This document shows, piece after piece, positions 16,468-26,679 of a DNA stretch of 42,738 nt (position 1 is the first letter of the stretch; every line of letters starts with the position of its first letter). Source of the stretch: Pantoea rwandensis (GTDB lineage: Bacteria; Pseudomonadota; Gammaproteobacteria; Enterobacterales; Enterobacteriaceae); NCBI RefSeq assembly GCF_002095475.1, contig NZ_MLFR01000041.1:1-42738 (forward strand), in the 5' to 3' direction. A model generated the notes under the pieces. It ran no database searches. It worked only from the letters and a program-made list of their open reading frames with translations, and was not told the origin of the DNA. The position numbers were made by a program, and so were the translations under genes.

Positions 16468-17912
16468 TTAGGCCGTTCCGCCAACCGTGATTTTATCCAG
16501 TTTCAGGGTCGGCTGACCCACACCTACTGGCACGCTCTGCCCCTCTTTACCGCAAACGCCAACGCCTTTATCCAGCGCCAGATCGTTGCCCACCATTGAA
16601 ATCTGCTGCATCGCTTCAATGCCGGAACCGATCAGCGTTGCGCCCTTCACCGGTTTGGTCACTTTGCCGTTCTCAATCAGATAGGCTCTGAAGTGGAGAA
16701 GACAAATTTGCCGGACGTGATATCCACCTGACCCCCACCGAAGTTTGGCGCATACAAGCCATACTCCACGCTCTCAATAATATCCTGTGGCGTGGATTTG
16801 CCCGCCAGCATATAGGTGTTGGTCATACGTGGCATCGGCAGATGGGCATAAGACTCACGGCGGCCATTACCTGTCGGCGGCACGCCCATCAAACGCGCAT
16901 TAAGCTTGTCCTGCATATAGCCTTTCAGTATGCCGTTCTCAATCAGCACGTTGTACTGACCTGGCACCCCTTCATCATCCACCGCCAGAGAACCGCGCAG
17001 GCCCTCGATGGTGCCATCGTCCACCACGGTGCAGAGTTCTGAGGCCACCAACTGCCCCATCTTACCGCTGAATACGGAGGTTTCACGGCGGTTGAAATCA
17101 CCTTCCAGACCGTGGCCCACCGCTTCATGCAGCAGCACGCCAGGCCAGCCTGCGCCCAACACTACCGGCAGGGTTCCGGCAGGTGCCGCAACTGCAGACA
17201 GGTTAACCAGCGCCAAACGAACGGCTTCACGTGCCCATGCATCAGCACGCACATCGCCATTTTCATCAGCGAAGAAGAACTCATAACCGGTACGCGCGCC
17301 GCCGCCGCTAGAGCCGCGCTCGCGCTTGCCCTGATCTTCAACCTGCACGCTGATAGATAAACGCACCAGTGGACGGATATCTGCCGCCAGTGTGCCATCG
17401 GTCGCCGCCACCAGCACCTGCTCATACACACCGCTCAGGCTGGCATTCACTTCCTGCACGCGTGGATCGGTTGCGCGGGCCACTTTATCGACGCGATGCA
17501 GTAATGCAATTTTGTCTTCGCGCGTCAGGCTATCCAGTGGGTTAATGGGGGCATACAGTGAACGATTGACCACGGCAGAAAGGGTATGCGCTTTGCCATT
17601 CCCCTGCTCCCGCACGATGCTGCGCGCCGCTTCAGACGACTGGCGCAGTGCGTTTAGGGTGATTTGGTCCGCGTAGGCGAAGCCAGTTTTCTCACCGCTG
17701 ATGGCTCGCACACCCACGCCTTGATCGATGTGGTAGGAGCCATCTTTAATGATTTTGTCTTCCAGCACCCATGATTCATGGAAGCTAGACTGGAAATAGA
17801 GATCGGCATAATCCAGACGACGTTCTGAAAGCTGCCCTAACAGGGAAAAAAGGTCCTGCTGATTAATGCTGTTCGAAGCTAGTAACTGCTCACTTACCAG
17901 ATTCAGAGTCAT
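16468..17912 (-). pseudogene. tldD: TldD metalloprotease gene with a one-base frameshift
   Basis: TldD with TldE forms a zinc protease acting on microcin B17, CcdA and unfolded peptides. The first 409 residues read normally and include HEAVGHGLEGD (zinc ligands His262, His266), then the frame breaks after KFVFSTSE near 16685-16688. The minus strand reads GAGCCTATCTG where GAGGCCTATCTG would continue E-A-Y-L, so one G is missing. As written, translation stops after 411 residues (16677-17912). The remaining 64 residues (16468-16662) continue in another frame and hold GVCGKEG, whose Cys would be residue 454, the third zinc ligand. Restoring one base gives exactly 481 codons, the E. coli length. 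Either a fresh pseudogene or a sequencing error. Confidence 0.9.
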
Positions 17913-17976
17913 CGTTTCTCACTCATTATGTGCTCGGATAGTCATAGCCTGAGGCAATTCCCCGACAACGTCAAAT

Positions 17977-20900
17977 TCACTTATTATCGTCTTCGCGCGG
18001 TTTGCGCAGCACTTCACTGATTTCCGGTTTATCCAGTGGTCCGCTAATGTGATAACGCAGTAGCGAAATCTTATTCCATATCGGCCCCAAGACTTTACTG
18101 GCGGCAAACACCGCCGCACCAATCACCGGGTTGACCACAAAAGCGGTCGCCACACCTACACCAGCGGAAATTTCGGGTGCCACTACGGCTTCCATATCAA
18201 TTTGGCGTTTCACCAGATCGATATGACCTTGCATGGCGATATCCGCTTCTAGCCCATCTACCAGCAAGTTATCGGTGCGCATCACGCCATTTTCAATCCA
18301 GGCCGTGCCGTTAATCGAGTCGAAGTAGAAGCCTTCGCTGAAGGTGTCGCTGAAGTCAAAACGCAGCTTGCGCAGTAGGGCATCAAAACTGAACAGACGC
18401 AGCAGCTGACCCGCTCGGCCGGTATTCACATCGGCGATTTGGCCTTTGCCGAAGTGGGTTTTCAGAGTGCCACTCAAGGTCTCTTCTGACGGCTGCCACG
18501 GTGCAGAGCGCCAGTGCAGGTCATAATCAAGTTTAAATGGCGCATCACGCAGCGGCGTGTTCATGCCGAACCAGTTGGTGGCGTCATTAATATTCTTACC
18601 GCTCAGCGTCCCTTTCAAAGAGGTGCGCTGATCGCCCGGTTTGTTCACCCACTCACCGTTGATCAGCAACTTAGAACTGCCGGTATCCACGCTGCCGTTA
18701 GTGAGTGCTAACGTATCGCCTTTAGGCTGCAGTCTGGCCTGCATGTGGCCAAACTTTTGACCGCGTAACCAACACTCGTCACAGTTAAACTGTATAGCAG
18801 GCCAACTGCTGAAGTTGAGACTGCTGCTGTTGTCACCGAACGGTGAAGCCGCGCTGTCCTGTTTATCTGGCCATTCTGGATTGTAATAAAGATAGCTGAG
18901 GTCAATCTGCCAGGGCACATGCTGAGCAGTCATCAAACTGCCGCGCGCTTCGCGGCTCTCAAGCTGAACTTGGGTATTACCTGTCGGCCCTTGCGTCACG
19001 GTCGCGTTGACGTCATGCCATTTCTGGCCCCCTAGCGTCAGGGCTGGCGTCCGCAAAATCACATCGCCCGGCACCAGCGCACCACCGACTTCTGTTTCGC
19101 CCTGCGCGTTACGTGCGTTACCGGAACTTCCCATCAGTCTTAGCCACGCTTCACCGTCCAGTGCGGGCAGATTCAACTCCATGCCGCGTTTCTCAGGCAG
19201 CTTCGGCGTGCTTTTGGCATCGTTGAGCCAGATACCGCGGTCGACACGCAATTGCGGCTCCAGAATCCAGCGGCTGTTAAAACGGTTATGCTCACGCACA
19301 CTGCCACTCAAGGTGAAACCGTGAAGATCGCCAGTAGCGTTAATAGCAATCGGCATCGCCTCACCAGCCGATTTATCGAGCGGAGCAGGTAAGTGACTGC
19401 TTACCGACTTACCTTCTCCCTTCAAATCCACTTTATAACTGGCACCGCCTTTGTGCGGCAACGTGATATCCACATTTCCCTGCCACGGCAAGCTGCCACT
19501 TAACTGGCTGGTCAGGCTTTGCGGTAACACGTTCAGTTTCGCTGGCTGCCAGTCACCCGACAATTTGACGTTAACGCCGAAGTCATTTGGATTTTCCGTA
19601 GTGCTGAAGCTGACGCCGGTTGGCTGCCCGAACCAGTTAGCCTGCATCTCTTCACTTTCGAGGTTGCCGTTGTTGTAACGGAAACGTCCGGTGAGATTGT
19701 TTAACGTGGTTTTTAACGGTTTGATGTGCAGGCTATTGTTGTTCAAGAGCACGTTGCCACTGGCGTGCACCAGCTCACCATCCAACGGAATATCCAGATT
19801 CAGCGAACCGCGCACGTTGCCACCAATCTGCAACTGCTGTAGCGCCGCACCCAAGGTTGATTTCAGCGGTGTCTGTTCAAAGTAATCGGCAATTTGCTGG
19901 CCTTCCCCACTGAGATCGCCATCGATAATTAGCTTCTCTTTGAGATAGTCAGGAATCACCGCACTGACGTTGCGCGCGTCCACATCGCCCAGCTTGGTCT
20001 TCTCCGCCTTCATCCACAGTCCATTGTTTAAGAAGTCGAGATTGATATCGAGGTTCTCCAGCGCTGGCCAACCGGGCTGGAACTGGAACGTAGAGTTGCG
20101 CAGCGGTACCCAGACCTCAAACATGCCGTCATTATGTTTGAACGGGAATAAGCTCGGGTCCCCCGCGAACAGCAGCGTGGCGTTATCCACCTGTCCGCCT
20201 TTGATCGACTCACTGAGGAAGTGCGTCAGATCGTGCCCCATCAGCGGTTCCGGGAAGTAGCGCCAGGCATCACCCGCATCGGTAACGCGAATGCCTGCCA
20301 GAATGTCGAGGCGAGGCGATTTACCGAGATTCTGCTGATAGCGAAAATCCCCTCTCGCCCACAGTGAGCGGGCTTGTACATCGAGGTTTTGGCCATCCAG
20401 CGTTAAACCGTTGGCATCTCGTAACCAGTTAACTTTGCCGGTGATCTGCTTAATCTGCAGCGGAGCCTGGAACATATCACCATAGGGCACTTCTGCTTGT
20501 CCCATCGCCACATCAAGCTGTCCATTGCTCACGCTGCCTGCCGCACTGCCGCTCAAATTGCTGATACCGGGCAGCAGCTCCCATTGCTGCCAAGCAAGAT
20601 TGCGCCATTTGGCTTGCAAACGTGTTTGCTCAGGTTGATTCAGCGGAATATCTAGCGCCAGCGCATCAATGTTGCCGCGCGGCTGCAGTGCACGCCAGTT
20701 ATCCAGTAAGGTCGGCGATAACGGCTTGAACAGCGGCACTAACGGTGCCAGACGTTCCAGATCGAGCTGCGTGGCGCGCACGCGCACTTCTGCGCCACTG
20801 TTCGCGCCTAACATCTGCTGATCTTCCGGTTTCCACAGCACAGAAAAATGGCCCGGTGCCCAGGCAATGCCATCCGTGCTGAGACGCGTTTGCGGCACTG

Positions 20901-21795
20901 ACAGACTCCAGCCGTTTTGGAAACGCGACAGATGTGCGGTTAATCCATCTACCTGCAACTGGTGATCGCCCTGCTCACCACGCCAACGCGCGCCGCCTTT
21001 GCTCAGCAGTAAATCACCGGCATAGACATCGCCATCACGCAAATTGACCCAAGCCGCCAGGCTGAAGCGCGCACTTTCCAGACTGGTATTGTCTCGTAGC
21101 CAAGGGCCAATCCACGGCCGCACGTCTACGTCATCCGCTTGCATCCAGATACGGCCATCGTTAAGCAGTCCATTGGTATCATTCAAATCGAGTCTGACCT
21201 GCACAACACCATGCTGACCGGTAAAGCTGGAGAGGCTGACCTCCCCTTCCGCACGATGGCGCGTACTTTCGTTAAGCCAGGTCAAACGCGGGATCGCTAA
21301 CTCGGCATGCTGGCCGGAGGGCGTCAGGAAGCGAATACTGCTATCACGCAGATCGAAATGGTCAAACTGGCGTAGGAACAGATCGTTAATCTGCGCCGGT
21401 CTAAAGCTATTTTTTTGCTGATCGCTGGTGAGCAACGGATGGTTGGTTTCGAGACGCAGCTGCCAGAAGGTGAGATCGCGGAACTGCCAGCGCCAGTGCA
21501 GCAAGGATTGCCAGATATTGAGCGCCAGATTGACGCGGCCAATGGTGAGTTTTCCCTCATCCGGCATGGCGACATTGAAATCGCGGACCTGCAGGGTCGG
21601 GCCGAAGTTCTCCCATTTCCCCTGCAGTTCACTGGCGTCCACCTTCATGCCGCTGACGCGTGAAATCGTCTGCAGTATGTCGCTGCGATAGCTGTTGAGA
21701 TGCGGCATCACGAGGCGCAACCCGCTGACTAGCAGCGCCACAATAACGATGATTGCGGCGAGCAGCAGTAACAATATCCTCGGCAACCGCCTCAC
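17977..21795 (-). CDS. yhdP: AsmA-like envelope phospholipid transporter YhdP
   Basis: This inner-membrane-anchored giant of the AsmA/TamB/YhdP class is thought to bridge the periplasm and move phospholipids to the outer membrane. Its 1272 residues (E. coli 1266) start with one membrane anchor (about 5-29); the rest is a repetitive beta-rich periplasmic body, ending in the conserved block VVAPEISAGVGVATAF near the C-terminus. The start is GTG (21795) behind a GGAGAGG-type site. It lies 64 bp ahead of tldD and 47 bp after rng in one leftward run. Confidence 0.94.
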   Translation of the reverse strand: MRRLPRILLLLLAAIIVIVALLVSGLRLVMPHLNSYRSDILQTISRVSGMKVDASELQGKWENFGPTLQVRDFNVAMPDEGKLTIGRVNLALNIWQSLLHWRWQFRDLTFWQLRLETNHPLLTSDQQKNSFRPAQINDLFLRQFDHFDLRDSSIRFLTPSGQHAELAIPRLTWLNESTRHRAEGEVSLSSFTGQHGVVQVRLDLNDTNGLLNDGRIWMQADDVDVRPWIGPWLRDNTSLESARFSLAAWVNLRDGDVYAGDLLLSKGGARWRGEQGDHQLQVDGLTAHLSRFQNGWSLSVPQTRLSTDGIAWAPGHFSVLWKPEDQQMLGANSGAEVRVRATQLDLERLAPLVPLFKPLSPTLLDNWRALQPRGNIDALALDIPLNQPEQTRLQAKWRNLAWQQWELLPGISNLSGSAAGSVSNGQLDVAMGQAEVPYGDMFQAPLQIKQITGKVNWLRDANGLTLDGQNLDVQARSLWARGDFRYQQNLGKSPRLDILAGIRVTDAGDAWRYFPEPLMGHDLTHFLSESIKGGQVDNATLLFAGDPSLFPFKHNDGMFEVWVPLRNSTFQFQPGWPALENLDINLDFLNNGLWMKAEKTKLGDVDARNVSAVIPDYLKEKLIIDGDLSGEGQQIADYFEQTPLKSTLGAALQQLQIGGNVRGSLNLDIPLDGELVHASGNVLLNNNSLHIKPLKTTLNNLTGRFRYNNGNLESEEMQANWFGQPTGVSFSTTENPNDFGVNVKLSGDWQPAKLNVLPQSLTSQLSGSLPWQGNVDITLPHKGGASYKVDLKGEGKSVSSHLPAPLDKSAGEAMPIAINATGDLHGFTLSGSVREHNRFNSRWILEPQLRVDRGIWLNDAKSTPKLPEKRGMELNLPALDGEAWLRLMGSSGNARNAQGETEVGGALVPGDVILRTPALTLGGQKWHDVNATVTQGPTGNTQVQLESREARGSLMTAQHVPWQIDLSYLYYNPEWPDKQDSAASPFGDNSSSLNFSSWPAIQFNCDECWLRGQKFGHMQARLQPKGDTLALTNGSVDTGSSKLLINGEWVNKPGDQRTSLKGTLSGKNINDATNWFGMNTPLRDAPFKLDYDLHWRSAPWQPSEETLSGTLKTHFGKGQIADVNTGRAGQLLRLFSFDALLRKLRFDFSDTFSEGFYFDSINGTAWIENGVMRTDNLLVDGLEADIAMQGHIDLVKRQIDMEAVVAPEISAGVGVATAFVVNPVIGAAVFAASKVLGPIWNKISLLRYHISGPLDKPEISEVLRKPREDDNK

Positions 21796-21842
21796 ACACC
21801 TCTCCTTGCTTTCTGTTGGATTACAGCCTTCAACCTCACGAT

Positions 21843-23312
21843 TTACATCATGACGACGTCAAACTGCTCCTGTGTATAGAGCGGCTCAACATGGACTTTA
21901 ACCTGCTTACCGACAAAGATTTCCACTTCCGCCAGCGCATGTGACTCTTCACTTTTCAGCGCTTCCCCTACCGCTGGGGACACATACACCAGGAAGCGGT
22001 CAGAATCGTAGGCGTGATGCACGCGAACAATTTCACGCATGATCTCATAACACACTGTCTCAACGGTTTTGAGCGTACCGCGCCCCTTACATACCGGACA
22101 ATCGGCACAGAGAACATGCTCGATACTTTCACGCGTGCGCTTACGCGTCATTTCCACCAAGCCCAGTGCCGAGAAACCGTTGATGCCGGTTTTCACACGA
22201 TCTTTGCTTAGCGCGCTCTCCAGCGAATGCAGGACACGGCGACGGTGTTCGTCATTACTCATATCGATAAAATCGATGATGATAATGCCACCTAGGTTGC
22301 GCAGCCGCAGTTGGCGAGCAATCGCCTGAGTCGCTTCAATGTTGGTGTTGAAGATAGTTTCGTCAAGATTTCGATGCCCGACAAAGGCACCGGTGTTGAT
22401 ATCCACCGTGGTCATGGCTTCTGTTTGATCGATGATCAAATAGCCGCCTGACTTCAATTCAACCTTGCGTTCCAACGAGCGCTGGATTTCATTCTCAACG
22501 TCAAACAAGTCGAAGATCGGTTGCTTACCGCTGTATAACTCCAGTTTGCTGGCCATCTCCGGGATATATTCGCCGGTAAACTCCACCAGCAGATCGCAGG
22601 TCAGACGCGAATCAACCCGGATGCGATCCAGCGCTGCGCCCGCGAAATCACGCAATACACGCTGCGCCAGCGCTAACTCACCGTACAACAGGCAGCGTGT
22701 CTGGTTGCGCTTCTTGCGCTCGCTGACTTTGGTCCACAGTCGTTTGAGGAAGGCGGCGTCCTGCGCCAGATCGTTTTCGCAAATGCCTTCAGCGGCGGTA
22801 CGAATAATAAAGCCACCCAGGTCGTCGCAGTAAGCGGAAACCACCGCTTTCAGACGATCGCGCTCGGCTTCGCTTTCGATACGCTGCGAAACCCCCACAT
22901 GGGAAGCGCCGGGCATAAACACCAGGTAACGCGATGGCAGCGTAATATCAGTGGTGAGGCGCGCACCTTTGGTTCCCAGCGGATCTTTCACCACCTGCAC
23001 CACTAAATCCTGGCCGGGGCGCACCAGCTCACTGATATCACGGACCACAAAATTCTTCTTTTCATCACCCGCAACGCATTCGGTATGCGGCATGATGTCG
23101 GAAGCATGCAGGAAGGCGGCTTTATCCATGCCGATATCGACAAAGGCTGCCTGCATGCCTGGCAAGACGCGGCTGATGCGTCCCTTATAAATGTTACCCA
23201 CGATGCCGCGCCGTGCTTCGCGCTCAATGTGGATTTCCTGCAAGATGCCGCCATCAATATAGGCAACACGAGTTTCAGAAGGTGTAACGTTTACCAGCAG
23301 TTCAGCCGTCAT
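21843..23312 (-). CDS. rng: Ribonuclease G
   Basis: This single-strand endoribonuclease matures the 5' end of 16S rRNA and cuts some mRNAs. Its 489 residues equal E. coli RNase G. An S1 RNA-binding domain (about 38-130) is followed by the RNase H-like catalytic region with VDINTGAFVG and IIDFIDM, which bear the metal-binding aspartates, and the Zn-link CPVCKGRGT. It lacks the long scaffold tail of RNase E. Its start overlaps the end of the Maf gene by 11 bp. Confidence 0.97.
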   Translation of the reverse strand: MTAELLVNVTPSETRVAYIDGGILQEIHIEREARRGIVGNIYKGRISRVLPGMQAAFVDIGMDKAAFLHASDIMPHTECVAGDEKKNFVVRDISELVRPGQDLVVQVVKDPLGTKGARLTTDITLPSRYLVFMPGASHVGVSQRIESEAERDRLKAVVSAYCDDLGGFIIRTAAEGICENDLAQDAAFLKRLWTKVSERKKRNQTRCLLYGELALAQRVLRDFAGAALDRIRVDSRLTCDLLVEFTGEYIPEMASKLELYSGKQPIFDLFDVENEIQRSLERKVELKSGGYLIIDQTEAMTTVDINTGAFVGHRNLDETIFNTNIEATQAIARQLRLRNLGGIIIIDFIDMSNDEHRRRVLHSLESALSKDRVKTGINGFSALGLVEMTRKRTRESIEHVLCADCPVCKGRGTLKTVETVCYEIMREIVRVHHAYDSDRFLVYVSPAVGEALKSEESHALAEVEIFVGKQVKVHVEPLYTQEQFDVVMM

Positions 23313-23895
23313 CTTGTCCCCTTAACGCACGCAGCGACTGAAAATGGCTCAGCAGCTCATTGGTCTCAACCAGCGGTAATCCCACTACGGCGTGATAACT
23401 TCCATTAATCCTGCGGACGAAATTACCGCCCAGGCCCTGTATTCCGTACGCGCCGGCTTTATCCATCGGCTCGCCGCTGGCGATATAGTGCGAAATTTCC
23501 TCTGCCGTGATATTGCGAAATGTCACGTCAGTGGTCACAAGGCAATCCAGTTCACGCTGCGCATCGGCTATCGCTACCGCAGTCATCACCTGATGCGTTT
23601 GCCCAGAGAGTTTACTGAGTATCTCTGCAGCATGCTCGGCATCACGTGGCTTTTCCAGCACCTCGTTGTTGAGCACGACGATAGTGTCGGCACCTAACAC
23701 CGGTAGATCCTGCGGTGCAACAGCCACCCCTGCCCGCGCTTTGTCCGACGCCAGGCGACGCACATAGGCTTCCGCCGCCTCATCCGGCTGGCGCTGCTCT
23801 TCGACATCCGTAATAAGACGTTCGAATTGCAGGCCAAGCTGTGTGAGCAGCTCACGGCGACGCGGTGAGCCGGAGGCGAGATACAGGGTTATCAT
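23302..23895 (-). CDS. yhdE: Maf-family nucleotide pyrophosphatase YhdE
   Basis: This house-cleaning nucleotide pyrophosphatase hydrolyses dTTP, UTP and modified pyrimidine nucleotides. The 197 residues equal E. coli YhdE. Family motifs are the N-terminal SGSPRRRELL, the acidic block VLGADTIV and the GAYGIQGLGG loop. I set the start at 23895 (MITLYLASGSPRR); the open frame runs 22 codons further into mreD without support. It sits between mreD and rng, as in E. coli. Confidence 0.95.
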   Translation of the reverse strand: MITLYLASGSPRRRELLTQLGLQFERLITDVEEQRQPDEAAEAYVRRLASDKARAGVAVAPQDLPVLGADTIVVLNNEVLEKPRDAEHAAEILSKLSGQTHQVMTAVAIADAQRELDCLVTTDVTFRNITAEEISHYIASGEPMDKAGAYGIQGLGGNFVRRINGSYHAVVGLPLVETNELLSHFQSLRALRGQDDG

Positions 23896-23903
23896 AGTCT
23901 TCC

Positions 23904-24392
23904 TTACTGAACAGCGAACTGGCGGCGAATCTTTCTCATTAATAAGAATAGCCAAGGCCATAGGATGCCGTCGACTACACTGCTCCAGAAGATTTCAGGA
24001 CGGAATGAGACATTGATCACCAAAAATTCAGCCCAAAAAACAATGACATCGACTGCAAGCGACAGCACCATAACCATTAATGCCTGCTGCCACAACGCCA
24101 GATTTCGGAATAGCTGAAATTTGAAGGCCACCAGATACGCGATGATGCTGAACGCCAGCGCACGGACGCCCAGTGTTGAACCGGCCACCAGATCCATGAC
24201 GGCACCCAAAAAAAAGCCGGTCCCGACATTCACGCGGTGTGGCAGCGCCAGAACCCAGTAAATCAGGATCAACAAAAGCCATGAAGGCCGGAACATGAAT
24301 ATCTGTTCCGGCCAAGGCATGATTTGCAGAATGAGGGCAATCAGAAAGGACAGCCAGATAACCCATCGGCCCTGGCTGCGATATCGACTCAA
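23904..24392 (-). CDS. mreD: Rod shape-determining protein MreD
   Basis: This inner-membrane protein is part of the elongasome (MreBCD-RodZ-PBP2-RodA). The 162 residues equal E. coli MreD and form about five membrane segments, with the conserved PHRVNVGTGF and FWAEFLVIN blocks. The start is a rare TTG at 24390-24392, inside the last codons of mreC (CCTTGA), which implies translational coupling. No in-frame ATG or GTG restores the SRYRSQGRW N-terminus. Confidence 0.95.
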   Translation of the reverse strand: MSRYRSQGRWVIWLSFLIALILQIMPWPEQIFMFRPSWLLLILIYWVLALPHRVNVGTGFFLGAVMDLVAGSTLGVRALAFSIIAYLVAFKFQLFRNLALWQQALMVMVLSLAVDVIVFWAEFLVINVSFRPEIFWSSVVDGILWPWLFLLMRKIRRQFAVQ

Positions 24393-25414
24393 GGCTGGCC
24401 TCCGCGTGTGTTCGCAGGAATCCCTTGCGAACGACTGCCATTAGCGGGCGCTGGCGGCCCCATCTGTTGCATCATATCGGGTGCCGGAGGCCCCATTTCG
24501 CCTGCGGGCGGCAGGACTTGCGGCATCATCTGCATCAGACGTTCATTCGCCACACGGTGCACTTCATCCGGTGCCATTGGCATGTCACCGTTCTTATCCG
24601 CGCCCCACAGCAGCAACAGATAACGCAGGCGTTGCAGACCCGCCGTTGGATGCGCCTGAATCACAGTATAAGCACGTTGGGTATCCACTTTGACTGAGGA
24701 CACCACGCCAACCGGATAGCCTTCAGGGAAACGACCACCGAGGCCCGACGTAACCAGTACATCGCCCACGCGAATGTCCGTGTTACCCGGCAGATGTTCC
24801 AGCTGCAGATCTTCGCTACAGCCGTTACCGGCCGCTATTACGCGAATATCGTTACGTAGCACCTGAATCGGAAGCGCATGTGAAGCATCGCAAATCAGCA
24901 GAACACGGCTGGTCACTTGCCCCACCGCCACTACCTGACCGACGACACCTTTATCACTGATCACCGGCTGGCCTTCGTAAACACCGTTTACGCTGCCTTT
25001 GTCGATCACCACCTGATCGGTGTAAGGATCGGTCCCGGTAGAGATCACCTGGGTCACCATCTTGTGCTCGTCCTGGCGCAGCGGCGAGCCGAGCAGCTCA
25101 CGCAAGCGCGCGTTTTCCTGCTTGTATTGCCCCAGCATCAGCAGGTCACTGTTTTTCAGGAAGAGCTCACGGCGTAAGGCTTTATTTTCCAGTTCGAGCT
25201 GCTGGCGCGAGGCTAGCGTTTCAGAGACGCCGTCCAGAAGCTGTCGTGGCCCATTGGCCAGAAAATAAAATGGACTCACCGATGTGTCCAGGTAGTTGCG
25301 GATCTGGGAAAAGGAGCTCACGCGGCTGTCAGCGATAATAATCGCAATAGCCACAATGACTGCCAGAAAGAGGCGCAACTGCAGGGAAGGTCCCCTGCTA
25401 AAAATCGGCTTCAT
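24389..25414 (-). CDS. mreC: Rod shape-determining protein MreC
   Basis: This bitopic elongasome protein links cytoplasmic MreB to periplasmic wall enzymes. It has one membrane segment (about 11-30), a coiled coil (about 65-110) and a periplasmic beta domain with conserved GTDPYTDQVVIDKG and SGLGGRFPEGYPVG. The 341 residues are shorter than E. coli MreC (367). The C-terminal tail is rich in Pro, Met and Gln, where family members vary. It lies 145 bp after mreB, and its stop overlaps the mreD start. Confidence 0.95.
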   Translation of the reverse strand: MKPIFSRGPSLQLRLFLAVIVAIAIIIADSRVSSFSQIRNYLDTSVSPFYFLANGPRQLLDGVSETLASRQQLELENKALRRELFLKNSDLLMLGQYKQENARLRELLGSPLRQDEHKMVTQVISTGTDPYTDQVVIDKGSVNGVYEGQPVISDKGVVGQVVAVGQVTSRVLLICDASHALPIQVLRNDIRVIAAGNGCSEDLQLEHLPGNTDIRVGDVLVTSGLGGRFPEGYPVGVVSSVKVDTQRAYTVIQAHPTAGLQRLRYLLLLWGADKNGDMPMAPDEVHRVANERLMQMMPQVLPPAGEMGPPAPDMMQQMGPPAPANGSRSQGIPANTRGGQP

Positions 25415-25559
25415 AAAATCTGCGTGTTCCTCGACATCAGGGAAGAAGCGTTAGCCATATGACCAACGCCTCCAGGGCTGGACGCATCACGCCGTCGTGC
25501 GCAGCGTCGATTAGCGCGACTCCCTGCGCAATTTGACCACGGTCTCAGCCGATGAGGAA

Positions 25560-26603
25560 TTACTCCTCGCTGAACAAATCGCCGCCATGCATGTCGATCA
25601 TTTCCAACGCTTTACCACCGCCACGAGCGACGCAGGTCAGCGGATCTTCTGCCACAACGACCGGAATGCCCGTCTCTTCCATCAGCAGACGATCGAGGTT
25701 ACGCAGCAATGCGCCACCACCGGTCAGCACCATGCCGCGCTCGGAGATATCGGAAGCCAGTTCCGGCGGGCACTGCTCCAGCGCCACCATGACGGCACTC
25801 ACGATACCGGTCAACGGTTCTTGCAGCGCTTCGAGGATCTCATTGGAGTTCAGCGTAAAGCCACGCGGCACACCTTCAGCCAGGTTACGACCACGCACTT
25901 CAATTTCGTGCACTTCATCACCCGGATAGGCCGAGCCAATACCGTGTTTAATACGTTCCGCAGTGGCTTCACCAATCAGTGAGCCGTAGTTGCGGCGTAC
26001 ATAATTAATGATGGCTTCGTCGAAGCGGTCACCACCAATACGTACAGAAGAAGAGTAGACCACACCGTTCAATGAGATCACGGCAACTTCAGTGGTACCA
26101 CCACCGATATCCACCACCATTGAACCTGTCGCTTCGGATACTGGCAAGCCAGCACCAATTGCAGCAGCCATTGGCTCTTCAATCAGGAACACTTCACGCG
26201 CGCCCGCGCCCTGTGCTGATTCACGGATAGCACGACGCTCAACCTGAGTTGCACCGACAGGTACACAAACCAGTACGCGTGGGCTAGGACGCATAAAGCT
26301 GTTGCTGTGCACTTGCTTAATAAAGTGCTGGAGCATTTTCTCAGTAACGAAGAAGTCGGCGATAACACCGTCTTTCATTGGACGGATAGCCGCGATGTTG
26401 CCCGGCGTACGGCCAAGCATCTGCTTCGCGTCATGACCCACAGCAGCTACGCTCTTAGGCGAGCCAGCACGATCCTGACGAATGGCAACCACGGAAGGCT
26501 CGTTCAGCACGATGCCTTGTCCTTTTACGTAAATCAGGGTATTCGCGGTACCCAGGTCAATGGACAAGTCATTGGAAAACATGCCACGAAATTTTTTAAA
26601 CAT
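25560..26603 (-). CDS. mreB: Rod shape-determining protein MreB (bacterial actin)
   Basis: This actin-like ATPase polymerizes under the inner membrane and steers lateral wall synthesis. The 347 residues equal E. coli MreB. Visible are the amphipathic N-terminus MFKKFRGMF, the phosphate-1 motif LSIDLGTANTLIYVKG, VDIGGGTTEVAVISL (phosphate 2) and LTGGGALLRNLD (adenosine). It heads the leftward mreBCD-yhdE-rng run, preceded by a 310-bp gap with its promoter. Confidence 0.98.
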   Translation of the reverse strand: MFKKFRGMFSNDLSIDLGTANTLIYVKGQGIVLNEPSVVAIRQDRAGSPKSVAAVGHDAKQMLGRTPGNIAAIRPMKDGVIADFFVTEKMLQHFIKQVHSNSFMRPSPRVLVCVPVGATQVERRAIRESAQGAGAREVFLIEEPMAAAIGAGLPVSEATGSMVVDIGGGTTEVAVISLNGVVYSSSVRIGGDRFDEAIINYVRRNYGSLIGEATAERIKHGIGSAYPGDEVHEIEVRGRNLAEGVPRGFTLNSNEILEALQEPLTGIVSAVMVALEQCPPELASDISERGMVLTGGGALLRNLDRLLMEETGIPVVVAEDPLTCVARGGGKALEMIDMHGGDLFSEE

Positions 26604-26629
26604 ACTAAGGGATAATCCTGCAAGCTGGG

Positions 26630-26649
26630 GGCGGAAAATAAAATCCGCC
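26630..26649 (-). repeat. Inverted repeat in the mreB leader
   Basis: The arms GGCGGA / TCCGCC flank an eight-base A/T loop. It lies between the candidate -10 and the mreB ribosome-binding region, at about 26-46 bp from the start codon, so it would form a small hairpin in the mRNA leader or act as an operator. Confidence 0.5.
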
Positions 26650-26650
26650 T

Positions 26651-26679
26651 ACTTTACCAACCACGCGAAGCCGCTACAA
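26651..26679 (-). promoter_or_regulatory. Candidate mreB promoter
   Basis: On the minus strand there is TTGTAG (26679-26674), exactly 17 bp, then TAAAGT (26656-26651), about 48 bp ahead of the mreB start. Both hexamers are fair sigma-70 matches. The E. coli mre operon has several promoters, so others may exist. Confidence 0.5.
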
